From an uncultured Eubacteriales bacterium (GTDB lineage Bacteria > Bacillota > Clostridia > Oscillospirales > CAG-272): a stretch of 5,293 nt of DNA. The notes under the pieces were generated by a model. It was not told where the DNA came from. It did not search any database and worked only from the letters and a program-made list of their open reading frames with translations. The stretch covers positions 1-5,293 of the forward strand of contig CASEEB010000158.1 of assembly GCA_949286815.1 (NCBI GenBank). The letters run 5' to 3'. The position numbers and the translations under genes are program-made. Below are positions 1 through 4,846 of this stretch, piece by piece (the first letter of the stretch is position 1; every line of letters begins with the position of its first letter).

Positions 1-78
1 TCAATCGGACGTAATAGCCCAAGGAGCTGATCGTCAGTCCATTTCGCCCTTCTATTTTAGCTTAGGAATGAGAACCTG

Positions 79-106
79 CCGTGTACATCTGGTTGATGTA
101 CTTCGG
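79..106. repeat. Short inverted repeat upstream of the lipoprotein gene
   Basis: A perfect 7-bp inverted repeat (GTACATC at 83-89, GATGTAC at 95-101, 5-base spacer) is flanked by CCG at 79-81 and CGG at 104-106, which can extend the stem after a small internal loop. No T-run follows on either strand, so it is not a normal intrinsic terminator. It overlaps the possible -35 element of the downstream gene, so a regulator-binding site is one reading. A chance hairpin, or the tail of something beyond the left edge, is equally possible. Confidence 0.35.
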
Positions 107-122
107 ATGGCAAATTTATTAT
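93..122 (+). promoter_or_regulatory. Weak candidate sigma-A promoter for the lipoprotein gene
   Basis: TTGATG at 93-98 and TATTAT at 117-122 are separated by 18 bp, giving 4/6 and 5/6 matches to the sigma-A consensus. A start of transcription near 129 would leave a leader of about 40 bases before the ATG at 169. An alternative -10, TATAAC at 120-125, has no matching -35 at good spacing. The AT-rich context makes chance matches likely. Confidence 0.3.
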
Positions 123-168
123 AACAGGAGCTGTATATTTAGCATTGAATATTCGTACAAGAACCATT

Positions 169-714
169 ATGAAAAAAACGATTTGCATTCTAATGTTGTT
201 AAGCATGATAATATTGTTTTCTTCTTGCTCGGATTACAGAATAGAAGGATTAGAAAATTTTTCAATCTATGATTCTTTATATGAAACAAGCACATATTTA
301 TTTCCATGTGAGGACTTTATCGATCGGTTTGAATATATCGACGGAGATTATTATTATGATTACTGGAGCAACATTTGGTACTGTCGTGAAAAATCCTTTG
401 CATATTTTGTGTATACTCCGGAAGTTTATCAGGAAGCAATGGATTTTACACAGGATCATATGTCTTTTCTCGATGAAAACACATATGAATTCAATGGTTA
501 CACATTTGTTCAGCAGGACGCATCCGTATATTATGGAGAAAAATATACCCCCGAATTCCCAGACTGGTTTTGGATGATGTTTTACTCTGAGGAACGAAAT
601 GTAATCGGCTTTTTTGGATACTATTCGGCGATTCATCTCATCGAAATTCGTCCGGACGAAGACTTTGAAGGATTTATCAGACATGAGTTTCCAGAGTATG
701 ATTGGGATGCATAG
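169..714 (+). CDS. Predicted lipoprotein of unknown function, aromatic- and acid-rich
   Basis: The 181-residue product starts with a short basic n-region (MKK), a hydrophobic stretch and a lipobox-like LFSSC, so Cys20 is the likely lipidation site and the protein should be anchored on the outer face of the membrane. Phe at -3 is less usual than Leu. The mature part (162 residues) has about 45 Phe/Tyr/Trp and about 35 Asp/Glu against only about 8 Lys/Arg, including a DYYYDYW cluster and a PDWFWMMFY segment near the middle. No catalytic motif or named domain was recognised. The ATG at 169 is chosen because the signal peptide begins there, but no good Shine-Dalgarno precedes it. A TTG at 145 would add eight residues and has AGGAG at 126-130, with a long 14-base spacing. 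The gene is visibly more AT-rich than the convergent uvrA-like gene. It seems to stand alone, with a terminator 15 bases after its stop. Confidence 0.75.
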   Translation: MKKTICILMLLSMIILFSSCSDYRIEGLENFSIYDSLYETSTYLFPCEDFIDRFEYIDGDYYYDYWSNIWYCREKSFAYFVYTPEVYQEAMDFTQDHMSFLDENTYEFNGYTFVQQDASVYYGEKYTPEFPDWFWMMFYSEERNVIGFFGYYSAIHLIEIRPDEDFEGFIRHEFPEYDWDA

Positions 715-729
715 AATGATTTAGTTTCA

Positions 730-779
730 GAAAAGCAAAACCGGCGTAAAGTTTTATCTTTGCGTCGGTTTTGCTTTTC
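730..779 (+). terminator. Strong, probably bidirectional intrinsic terminator
   Basis: The arms 730-751 and 758-779 form a continuous 22-bp stem (two G-U pairs when read on +) around the 6-base loop TTTTAT. The core CCGGCG/CGTCGG is flanked by AAAAGCAAAA on the left and TTTTGCTTTT on the right, so each strand ends its hairpin in a U-rich tract. It begins 15 bases after the lipoprotein stop. It also lies about 130 bases downstream of the convergent minus-strand uvrA-like gene, so it can serve both. Confidence 0.85.
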
Positions 780-806
780 ATAAGGTTAATATTATCGTCT
801 TGGGCA

Positions 807-846
807 CCAAGCAGGCGAATGTGTATTATTATCAACCTGCCCTTGG
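807..846. repeat. Imperfect inverted repeat between the convergent genes
   Basis: CCAAGCAGG (807-815) can pair with CCTGC (836-840) and TTGG (843-846), with a 2-base bulge and a 20-base loop. The same CCAAG can instead pair with CTTGG at 799-803 over a 3-base loop. CTTGGG occurs twice, at 799-804 and 842-847. No T-run follows on either strand. Its role is unknown; it may be non-functional spacer between the two gene ends. Confidence 0.3.
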
Positions 847-888
847 GATTCACGCTATAAAGGTCTTATATATGGAAATTTCTAATAG

Positions 889-933
889 ACAGGCAGATGT
901 AAAACGGTATTACGCTTTTATATATCTGCCTGT
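889..933 (-). terminator. Inverted repeat spanning the uvrA-like stop codon, possible terminator
   Basis: Arms 889-901 and 921-933 pair over 13 bp (core CAGGCAGAT/ATCTGCCTG, one G-T pair) with a 19-base loop containing the stop codon of the minus-strand gene. On the minus strand no proper U tract follows, which argues against an efficient terminator. On the plus strand seven T residues follow at 939-945, so it could instead block stray transcription into the 3' end of the gene. The perfect terminator at 730-779 is the stronger candidate for ending this transcript. Confidence 0.35.
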
Positions 934-3393
934 AACGCTTTTTTTACACTCGGCAATTTCTTGCGGAGTGCCTACGGCAACAATGGTTCCGCCTTCCTCA
1001 CCACCTCCGGGACCCATATCTATTACATAGTCTGCATTGCGTATGACATCCAAATCATGTTCAATAACAATTACTGTAGCGCCTGCTTCTATAAGCGTCT
1101 GAAAAACCCGGAGGAGAGTTTGTACGTCAAGAGGGTGCAGACCAATTGTCGGTTCATCGAAAACAAAAATCGATTCGGATTGGGTTTTTCCCATCTCACT
1201 TGCAAGCTTCAGGCGTTGTGCTTCACCTCCTGACAGACTGGGAGTCTCTTCGCCGAGAGTTAAATAGCCAAGACCAAGATCCTTAAGCACTGAAAGCCGC
1301 TGATATACTGTTTTAAGCTCACGGCAGAATTCCAAAGCGGTATTGATGTCCATATCCATCAGCTCCGGAAGCGAACAGACTTGCCCCGCTTTGTTTGTGT
1401 AGTTTACGCTATACGCGGCTTTAGAGTATCTTGACCCACGGCAATCCGGACACGGTATGTCAACATCCGGCAAAAACTGTACGTCAAGGCTGACTATTCC
1501 TGTTCCGTCGCAAACCGGGCATCGCAGATTTCCTGTGTTATATGAGAAATCCCCCGCCTTATAGCCTGATTTTTTCGCGTCGGCGGTTCTCGAATATATC
1601 TTCCTCAGTTCGTCATGCACATTGGCATAAGTCGCGACGGTGGAACGGACGTTAACGCCTATTGGAGTAGCGTCAATAAGTTTCATATGTTTAATTCCGC
1701 TCGCCTCAACCGACCGCACATGACAGGGAAGTTTTCCGCCGTTGATCAAAGCCTGTATAGCGGGCACCAGACTTTCAAGTACCATTGTGGTCTTGCCTGA
1801 GCCGGACACGCCCGTAACCACCGTAAGCCTGCCTTTAGGGATGTCTACCTCAAGCGGTTTTACCGTGTGGATCCGCGATGTAGAGAGATGTATCTTACCT
1901 ACAGAGAATATATTATCTCCAAAAACAGATTTTCTTGTCCTTGTCTGAGGCTTTTCGGAAAGAAAAGGACCGATAGCCGATATGGGATTTTGCGCGATAT
2001 CTCCTATTGTTCCTTGCGCGACAACCGAGCCGCCGTTAATCCCGGCGCCGGGTCCCATCTCGACTATCCAATCCGCTTCCTTAAGAATCTGCGTGTCGTG
2101 ATCAACCAGAAGCACGGAGTTTCCGTCTGAAATCAGATCGCGCATGACTCCCGTAAGTCCTACTATGTTAGACGGATGAAGTCCGATGGAAGGTTCGTCC
2201 AGAACATATAAAACACCTGTAGTGCGGTTTCTTACGGCACGGGCAAGTTGCATACGCTGTCTCTCTCCGGTTGAAAGTGTTGAAGAGGCTCTGTCAAGCG
2301 TAAGATACCCCAGTCCCAGATCTAAAAGTCTTTTGGCATTGATTTCAAAAGACTCCCGTATGCTTTCCGCCATCGGGCGCATTTCTTCAGGCAAAGCGGA
2401 CGGCATATCTTTTACCCAACCGACAAGTTTTGACAGAGTCATTTTACACGCTTCATCAAGCGATATTCCGCAAAGCCTGGGATATCTTGCTTTTTCGGAA
2501 AGTCGTGTTCCGCCACAGTCGGGACATACTTCCTCTTTCAGAAATTTCTCGACTCTCTTCATACCCGTTTCGTCTTTTACCTTTGAAAGAGCGTTTTCAA
2601 CGGTGTAGACAGCATTGTAATAGGTGAAATCAAGTTCACCCGCCTGATTGGAGTTTTTGGACTTATAGAGTATATGTTTTTTAACCGCGGGTCCGTTATA
2701 TACGATATCTTTTTCTTTATCTGTCAGATCACGGAAGGGTACGTCGGTACGGACTCCCATTTCCCGGCATACATCGGTCATCAGTGACCACATAAGGCTG
2801 TTCCAAGGCGCAACAGCGCCGCCGTCAATAGTAAGGGAATCGTCCGGAACAAGAGACTCGCGGTCTACCGTCTGTATCGTTCCCGTACCTTTGCACCTGT
2901 GACACGCTCCCTGACTGTTGAAAGCAAGCTCCTCGGCGGACGGCGCGTAAAAACGCACCCCGCAGTCGGGACAGACAAGTTCTTTGCCCGCGGCGACGTC
3001 AAGTGTGGGGGACAGATAGTGTCCGTTTGGACAGCGGTGATTTGCAAGCCGAGAAAACATAAGTCGCAGGCTGTTCAAAAGCTCCGTACCTGTGCCGAAA
3101 GTTGATCTGATGCCGGGAACTCCGGGTCTTTGGTGAAGAGCCAAAGCTGCGGGAACATAAAGGATTTCGTCCACCGCAGCCTTGGCCGCCTGTGTCATGC
3201 GTCGTCTTGTGTAAGTCGAAAGGGAATCAAGATATCGTCTTGATCCTTCGGCATATAGCACACCGAGAGCAAGAGACGACTTCCCGGAACCGGAAACCCC
3301 CGCGACCGCCACTATTTTATTCAGCGGGATATCTACATCTACATTTTTTAAATTATGAACCTTCGCTCCCCGTATTAAAATCTTATCGACCAT
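910..3393 (-). CDS. uvrA: UvrA-family ATPase lacking the UvrB-binding domain (excinuclease ABC subunit A paralogue)
   Basis: This is an 827-residue cytoplasmic DNA-damage-type ABC ATPase. It opens like UvrA (MVDKILIRGAKVHNLKN), followed by Walker A GVSGSGKS at 32-39, zinc finger Cys141/144/164/167, a CPDCGG motif at 290, signature LSTGE at 373, Walker B ending at Asp399-Glu400, and H-loop His432. The second module has Walker A GVSGSGKTT at 528, zinc finger Cys625/628/648/651, signature LSGGE at 720, Walker B DEPTIGLHP near 747 and His779. Between Cys121 and Cys141 there are only 19 residues where classical UvrA (about 940 aa) carries the roughly 115-residue UvrB-binding domain. It therefore belongs with the short UvrA2/DrrC-like forms and may not load UvrB. 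Such paralogues are linked in the literature to tolerance of DNA-binding drugs; that role is inferred here, not shown. The first signature has Thr in place of the first Gly. The ATG at 3393 matches the family N-terminus and has GGCAGG eight bases upstream. An earlier start at 3480 would overlap its promoter. Confidence 0.93.
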   Translation of the reverse strand: MVDKILIRGAKVHNLKNVDVDIPLNKIVAVAGVSGSGKSSLALGVLYAEGSRRYLDSLSTYTRRRMTQAAKAAVDEILYVPAALALHQRPGVPGIRSTFGTGTELLNSLRLMFSRLANHRCPNGHYLSPTLDVAAGKELVCPDCGVRFYAPSAEELAFNSQGACHRCKGTGTIQTVDRESLVPDDSLTIDGGAVAPWNSLMWSLMTDVCREMGVRTDVPFRDLTDKEKDIVYNGPAVKKHILYKSKNSNQAGELDFTYYNAVYTVENALSKVKDETGMKRVEKFLKEEVCPDCGGTRLSEKARYPRLCGISLDEACKMTLSKLVGWVKDMPSALPEEMRPMAESIRESFEINAKRLLDLGLGYLTLDRASSTLSTGERQRMQLARAVRNRTTGVLYVLDEPSIGLHPSNIVGLTGVMRDLISDGNSVLLVDHDTQILKEADWIVEMGPGAGINGGSVVAQGTIGDIAQNPISAIGPFLSEKPQTRTRKSVFGDNIFSVGKIHLSTSRIHTVKPLEVDIPKGRLTVVTGVSGSGKTTMVLESLVPAIQALINGGKLPCHVRSVEASGIKHMKLIDATPIGVNVRSTVATYANVHDELRKIYSRTADAKKSGYKAGDFSYNTGNLRCPVCDGTGIVSLDVQFLPDVDIPCPDCRGSRYSKAAYSVNYTNKAGQVCSLPELMDMDINTALEFCRELKTVYQRLSVLKDLGLGYLTLGEETPSLSGGEAQRLKLASEMGKTQSESIFVFDEPTIGLHPLDVQTLLRVFQTLIEAGATVIVIEHDLDVIRNADYVIDMGPGGGEEGGTIVAVGTPQEIAECKKSVTGRYIKA

Positions 3394-3451
3394 ATCCTGA
3401 CCTGCCTTACCTTTTTTATCTGTAAAAACGGAATTTTGTTTTTCAGAATAT

Positions 3452-3480
3452 ATTATAATATTAATTAAATAAAATTGCAA
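3452..3480 (-). promoter_or_regulatory. Sigma-A promoter of the uvrA-like gene
   Basis: Read on the minus strand, TTGCAA (3480-3475) is followed after exactly 17 bp by a consensus TATAAT (3457-3452). The -35 matches TTGACA in 4 of 6 positions. Transcription would start near 3445, giving a leader of about 50 bases before the ATG at 3393. This supports 3393, rather than 3480, as the start of the gene, and suggests that the gene is transcribed independently of the GNAT gene upstream. Confidence 0.7.
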
Positions 3481-3489
3481 TAGATTGCA
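3476..3489. promoter_or_regulatory. Palindrome overlapping the -35 box, candidate operator
   Basis: TGCAAT-AG-ATTGCA is a perfect 6-bp inverted repeat with a 2-base spacer. It covers five of the six bases of the -35 element and extends upstream of it. A dimeric repressor bound here would compete with RNA polymerase. No regulator gene lies in the window, and the site matches no operator I can name, so this is a position-based inference. Confidence 0.4.
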
Positions 3490-3527
3490 CGATGTTTTAG
3501 CAAATTACGATGAAGGTATTAAAATTT

Positions 3528-3550
3528 GAATCTCAACTACAGTGAGGTTC
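3528..3550 (-). terminator. Weak hairpin just after the GNAT gene, possible terminator
   Basis: On the minus strand GAACCTCA pairs with TGAGATTC (one C-A mismatch, 7-base loop), starting three bases after the GNAT stop codon. It is followed by the AT-rich AAATTTTAAT. On the plus strand the hairpin is followed by ATTTTATTTTT, so it has U-rich flanks on both sides. The stem is short, so termination may be partial. Its position before the separate uvrA promoter fits the end of a transcription unit. Confidence 0.45.
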
Positions 3551-3553
3551 ATT

Positions 3554-3988
3554 TTATTTTTGTAAATTGAATTTTTTACACATCCAGATATGAGGGCAAT
3601 GCTCCTCAAAAAATTCTTTGCCCACAATAGAAAACCCCATCTTAATATAAAACCCCGTCGCCTGTACCTGCGCCGCCAACCGAAGTTCTTCCGCGCCGGC
3701 AATCTTTACCTGACGTTCGACTTCGCTCAACATAAATGCCCCATAGTGTTTACGACGAAATTCTTTCAACACCGCGATTCGGCCGACAACATAAGATTTA
3801 TTTTCTCCGTTTTGAAAATATCGGCAAGTTGCCATCGGTATGTTTTCGCTGCTGTAGAGGACAACATGTTTCGCGACCGAGTCTTTTTCATCAAATTCCT
3901 CGGTAAACCCCTGTTCTTCCATAAATACTGATTTTCGGATAAATATCGCGTCTTTTGGCAATGAGCAGTATGTCCTAAAATACTCCAT
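3554..3988 (-). CDS. GNAT family N-acetyltransferase (YjcF/ElaA-like)
   Basis: The 144-residue protein is a complete, single-domain, cytoplasmic GNAT fold expected to move an acetyl group from acetyl-CoA to an amine; the substrate is unknown. The N-terminal IRKSVFMEEQGFTEEFDEKD region (17-36) and the C-terminal pattern AAQVQATGFYIKMGF followed by GKEFFEEHCPHIWM are the marks of the YjcF/ElaA-like branch. The acetyl-CoA loop lies around residues 69-84 as VGRIAVLKEFRRKHYG. In it the first Gly of the usual R-x-x-G-x-G/A pattern is replaced by His, giving RKHYGA. The start is fixed by a strong AAGGAGGT at 4002-3995 with a 6-base gap. It follows the ACT gene by 168 bp on the same strand. No clear promoter was found in that gap, which contains two hairpins and a terminator-like element, so it may be expressed by read-through. 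Confidence 0.9.
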   Translation of the reverse strand: MEYFRTYCSLPKDAIFIRKSVFMEEQGFTEEFDEKDSVAKHVVLYSSENIPMATCRYFQNGENKSYVVGRIAVLKEFRRKHYGAFMLSEVERQVKIAGAEELRLAAQVQATGFYIKMGFSIVGKEFFEEHCPHIWMCKKFNLQK

Positions 3989-3994
3989 GTATAA

Positions 3995-4012
3995 ACCTCC
4001 TTAAAAATAAGG
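3995..4012 (-). promoter_or_regulatory. Strong ribosome-binding site within a small hairpin
   Basis: AAGGAGGT (4002-3995 on the minus strand) lies 6 bases before the GNAT ATG. Its first half can pair with CCTTA at 4012-4008 in a 5-bp stem with a TTTT loop (CCTTA-TTTT-TAAGG). The same CCTT forms the last base pairs of the large upstream hairpin, so the two pairings exclude each other. The small stem is weak on its own. Confidence 0.6.
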
Positions 4013-4073
4013 CACTCAAAAGCCAACCTTATAGCGCAGCCGCGCCGTACCTGCGGTTAACTTTGAATGCCTT
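4003..4073 (-). terminator. Terminator/attenuator hairpin in the GNAT leader
   Basis: On the minus strand the arms 4073-4055 and 4028-4009 form a 19-bp stem (AAGGCATTCAAAGTTAACC with GGTTGGCTTTTGAGTGCCTT) with one bulged U and three G-U pairs. GCAG/CTGC adds four pairs above a 7-base bulge. The stem runs directly into ATTTTTAA (4008-4001) and then the GNAT ribosome-binding site. The G-U pairs would be A-C mismatches in the opposite strand, so the structure is suited to minus-strand RNA. It may end the ACT transcript about 85 bases after its stop codon, or act as a regulated attenuator for GNAT. Confidence 0.65.
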
Positions 4074-4077
4074 GTGT

Positions 4078-4101
4078 TCATACTATCCGGTGACAGCATG
4101 A
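4078..4101 (-). ncRNA. Second leader hairpin upstream of the attenuator
   Basis: On the minus strand TCATGCTGTC (4101-4092) pairs with GATAGTATGA (4087-4078) around the loop ACCG, giving a 10-bp stem with two G-U pairs. On the opposite strand those pairs would be A-C mismatches, so this is an RNA-level structure of the minus transcript. It ends four bases before the larger hairpin begins, and together they make a two-stem leader. No known riboswitch or T-box consensus was recognised in it. Confidence 0.45.
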
Positions 4102-4156
4102 TAGCGTTTAGTTTATGTGATTGCGTAAAGCCCGACAGAAAAAAGGTCATTAATTA

Positions 4157-4525
4157 TCAGTCTACAACCGTATATCCGGCATTGTCAAGGATATCCAGCG
4201 CCTTTTGATAATTCTCTTTTTTTGTCAGAATATAGTCGGTATTGAATGTTGAAATTGCAAAAATACCGATTTCATTTTTCGCCAAGAGTTCTGAAATTTC
4301 GGACAATATCCCAATCAACGAAAAATCCAAAATTCCTTGAATTCTGAATGCTTTCCATCTGTCATCCCGCCGGATTACATTAGGCGGCACTTTGTCAGTA
4401 ACGCACACTAAAGATTTTTCCTCATCTGTTTTTCCGACAAAGCAATATTCCGCGTTCAAATCAACGAAGGAATAGTCCGATACTTTGCATACGGAAAAAT
4501 CACAATAAATCTTTTTTATTTCCAC
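4157..4525 (-). CDS. ACT domain-containing protein (ACT_7 / COG3603-like)
   Basis: The 122-residue cytoplasmic protein has an N-terminal half with no recognised motif (1-56) and a C-terminal ACT domain of the ACT_7 type (about 57-121). The diagnostic stretch is WKAFRIQGILDFSLIGILSE, followed by IGIFAISTFNTDYILTKKEN and a final helix and strand ending GYTVVD. ACT domains bind amino acids or other small ligands, and stand-alone members of this family are presumed ligand sensors; the ligand here is unknown. The start is GTG at 4525: an in-frame TAG lies only three codons upstream, and GGAGGAT precedes the GTG at workable spacing. A strong promoter lies about 125 bp upstream. The GNAT gene follows on the same strand, so the two may share a transcript. 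Confidence 0.88.
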   Translation of the reverse strand: MEIKKIYCDFSVCKVSDYSFVDLNAEYCFVGKTDEEKSLVCVTDKVPPNVIRRDDRWKAFRIQGILDFSLIGILSEISELLAKNEIGIFAISTFNTDYILTKKENYQKALDILDNAGYTVVD

Positions 4526-4529
4526 AGCG

Positions 4530-4541
4530 TCCTATCCTCCG
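4530..4541 (-). promoter_or_regulatory. Ribosome-binding site that fixes the GTG start of the ACT gene
   Basis: On the minus strand the bases read CGGAGGATAGGA. GGAGG (4540-4536) ends ten bases before the GTG, while AGGA (4533-4530) ends four bases before it; the first is the better candidate. The TAG inside this stretch closes the reading frame immediately upstream, so translation cannot begin earlier in frame. Confidence 0.6.
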
Positions 4542-4643
4542 TAAATACTTTTATTGTTCCGTTTCTCGCATTCCGCCAAATTCAAAATCATAAGAATACT
4601 GAAAAAGCCGTATATTGTTATTGCTTTTTGTATTTTTTAATGT

Positions 4644-4676
4644 GATATTATTATAGCATATTTTGAAAATAATATC
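4644..4676. repeat. Inverted repeat across the ACT promoter
   Basis: GATATTATT (4644-4652) and AATAATATC (4668-4676) are a perfect 9-bp inverted repeat with a 15-base spacer. One arm covers part of the -10 region and the other most of the -35. It could be an operator for a dimeric regulator, but both arms are almost wholly A/T and overlap promoter elements that are A/T-rich anyway, so chance is a serious alternative. Confidence 0.3.
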
Positions 4677-4678
4677 AA
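4650..4678 (-). promoter_or_regulatory. Near-consensus extended -10 promoter of the ACT gene
   Basis: On the minus strand TTGATA (4678-4673, 5/6 match) is followed after 17 bp by consensus TATAAT (4655-4650). A TGC directly before the -10 gives an extended -10 element. Transcription would begin near 4643, leaving a leader of about 118 bases before the GTG at 4525. It is the best promoter in the window and separates the ACT gene from the acetyltransferase upstream. Confidence 0.8.
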
Positions 4679-4846
4679 GTTAATCTCAATCCTTAAAACC
4701 GAGTATTATTTACCGCGTCAGAATTATGGGGCTCTTTTGGGCTGTACGCACATTTTTGGAGGCAGTTTCAAATAATCATTCGGTTATGTTATGCACGAAT
4801 GTTTGTTAATACAGAAAATGAGTGCTGTATATATCAAAAAAACATA
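4679..4846. other. Intergenic region between acetyltransferase and ACT genes
   Basis: No gene was found here. On the minus strand, downstream of the acetyltransferase stop, a T-run occurs at 4841-4835, and a 6-bp stem ATACAG/CTGTAT lies at 4809-4830, but no U tract follows the stem, so no convincing terminator can be named. A short near-direct repeat, GGGGCTCTTT and TGGGCTGTAC, occurs at 4729-4746. The remainder is featureless. Confidence 0.5.

Noticed and set aside
2..124. Open plus-strand frame from the left edge to a TAA at 122-124 (40 codons), possibly a truncated gene end
   Set aside because: The length is unremarkable, the translation recalls no family, and short open stretches exist in minus frames too. 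It cannot be separated from chance.
800..1030. Plus-strand frame beginning at a TTG in the convergent region
   Set aside because: It has no ribosome-binding site, runs antisense into the 3' end of the uvrA-like gene, and crosses hairpins; a shadow frame.
2186..2608. 140-codon plus-strand frame
   Set aside because: It lies wholly antisense to conserved UvrA coding sequence and has no independent coding signals.
3482..3700. 65-codon minus-strand frame overlapping the 3' end of the GNAT gene
   Set aside because: It overlaps the well-supported GNAT frame in another phase and has no ribosome-binding site.
4022..4061. GCCAACC...GGTTAAC resembling the paired core sites of an integron attC
   Set aside because: The bases do not match the GTTRRRY/RYYYAAC consensus, the spacing is too short, and no integrase or cassette array is present. 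An RNA hairpin explains it better.
4009..4101. T-box or known riboswitch leader
   Set aside because: No T-box sequence (TGGNACCGCG type) or other riboswitch core was recognised, and the upstream part is short.
4582..4670. Minus-strand frame without Met ending in YDFEFGGMRETEQ upstream of the ACT gene
   Set aside because: It has no start codon, overlaps the promoter and leader, and is mostly A/T-driven Asn/Lys/Ile; taken as chance.
4700..4770. Short minus-strand frame giving ETASKNVRTAQKSP, which might be a fragment of a dispersed repeat
   Set aside because: About 20 codons with no start or family match; a repeat cannot be shown without other copies in the window.
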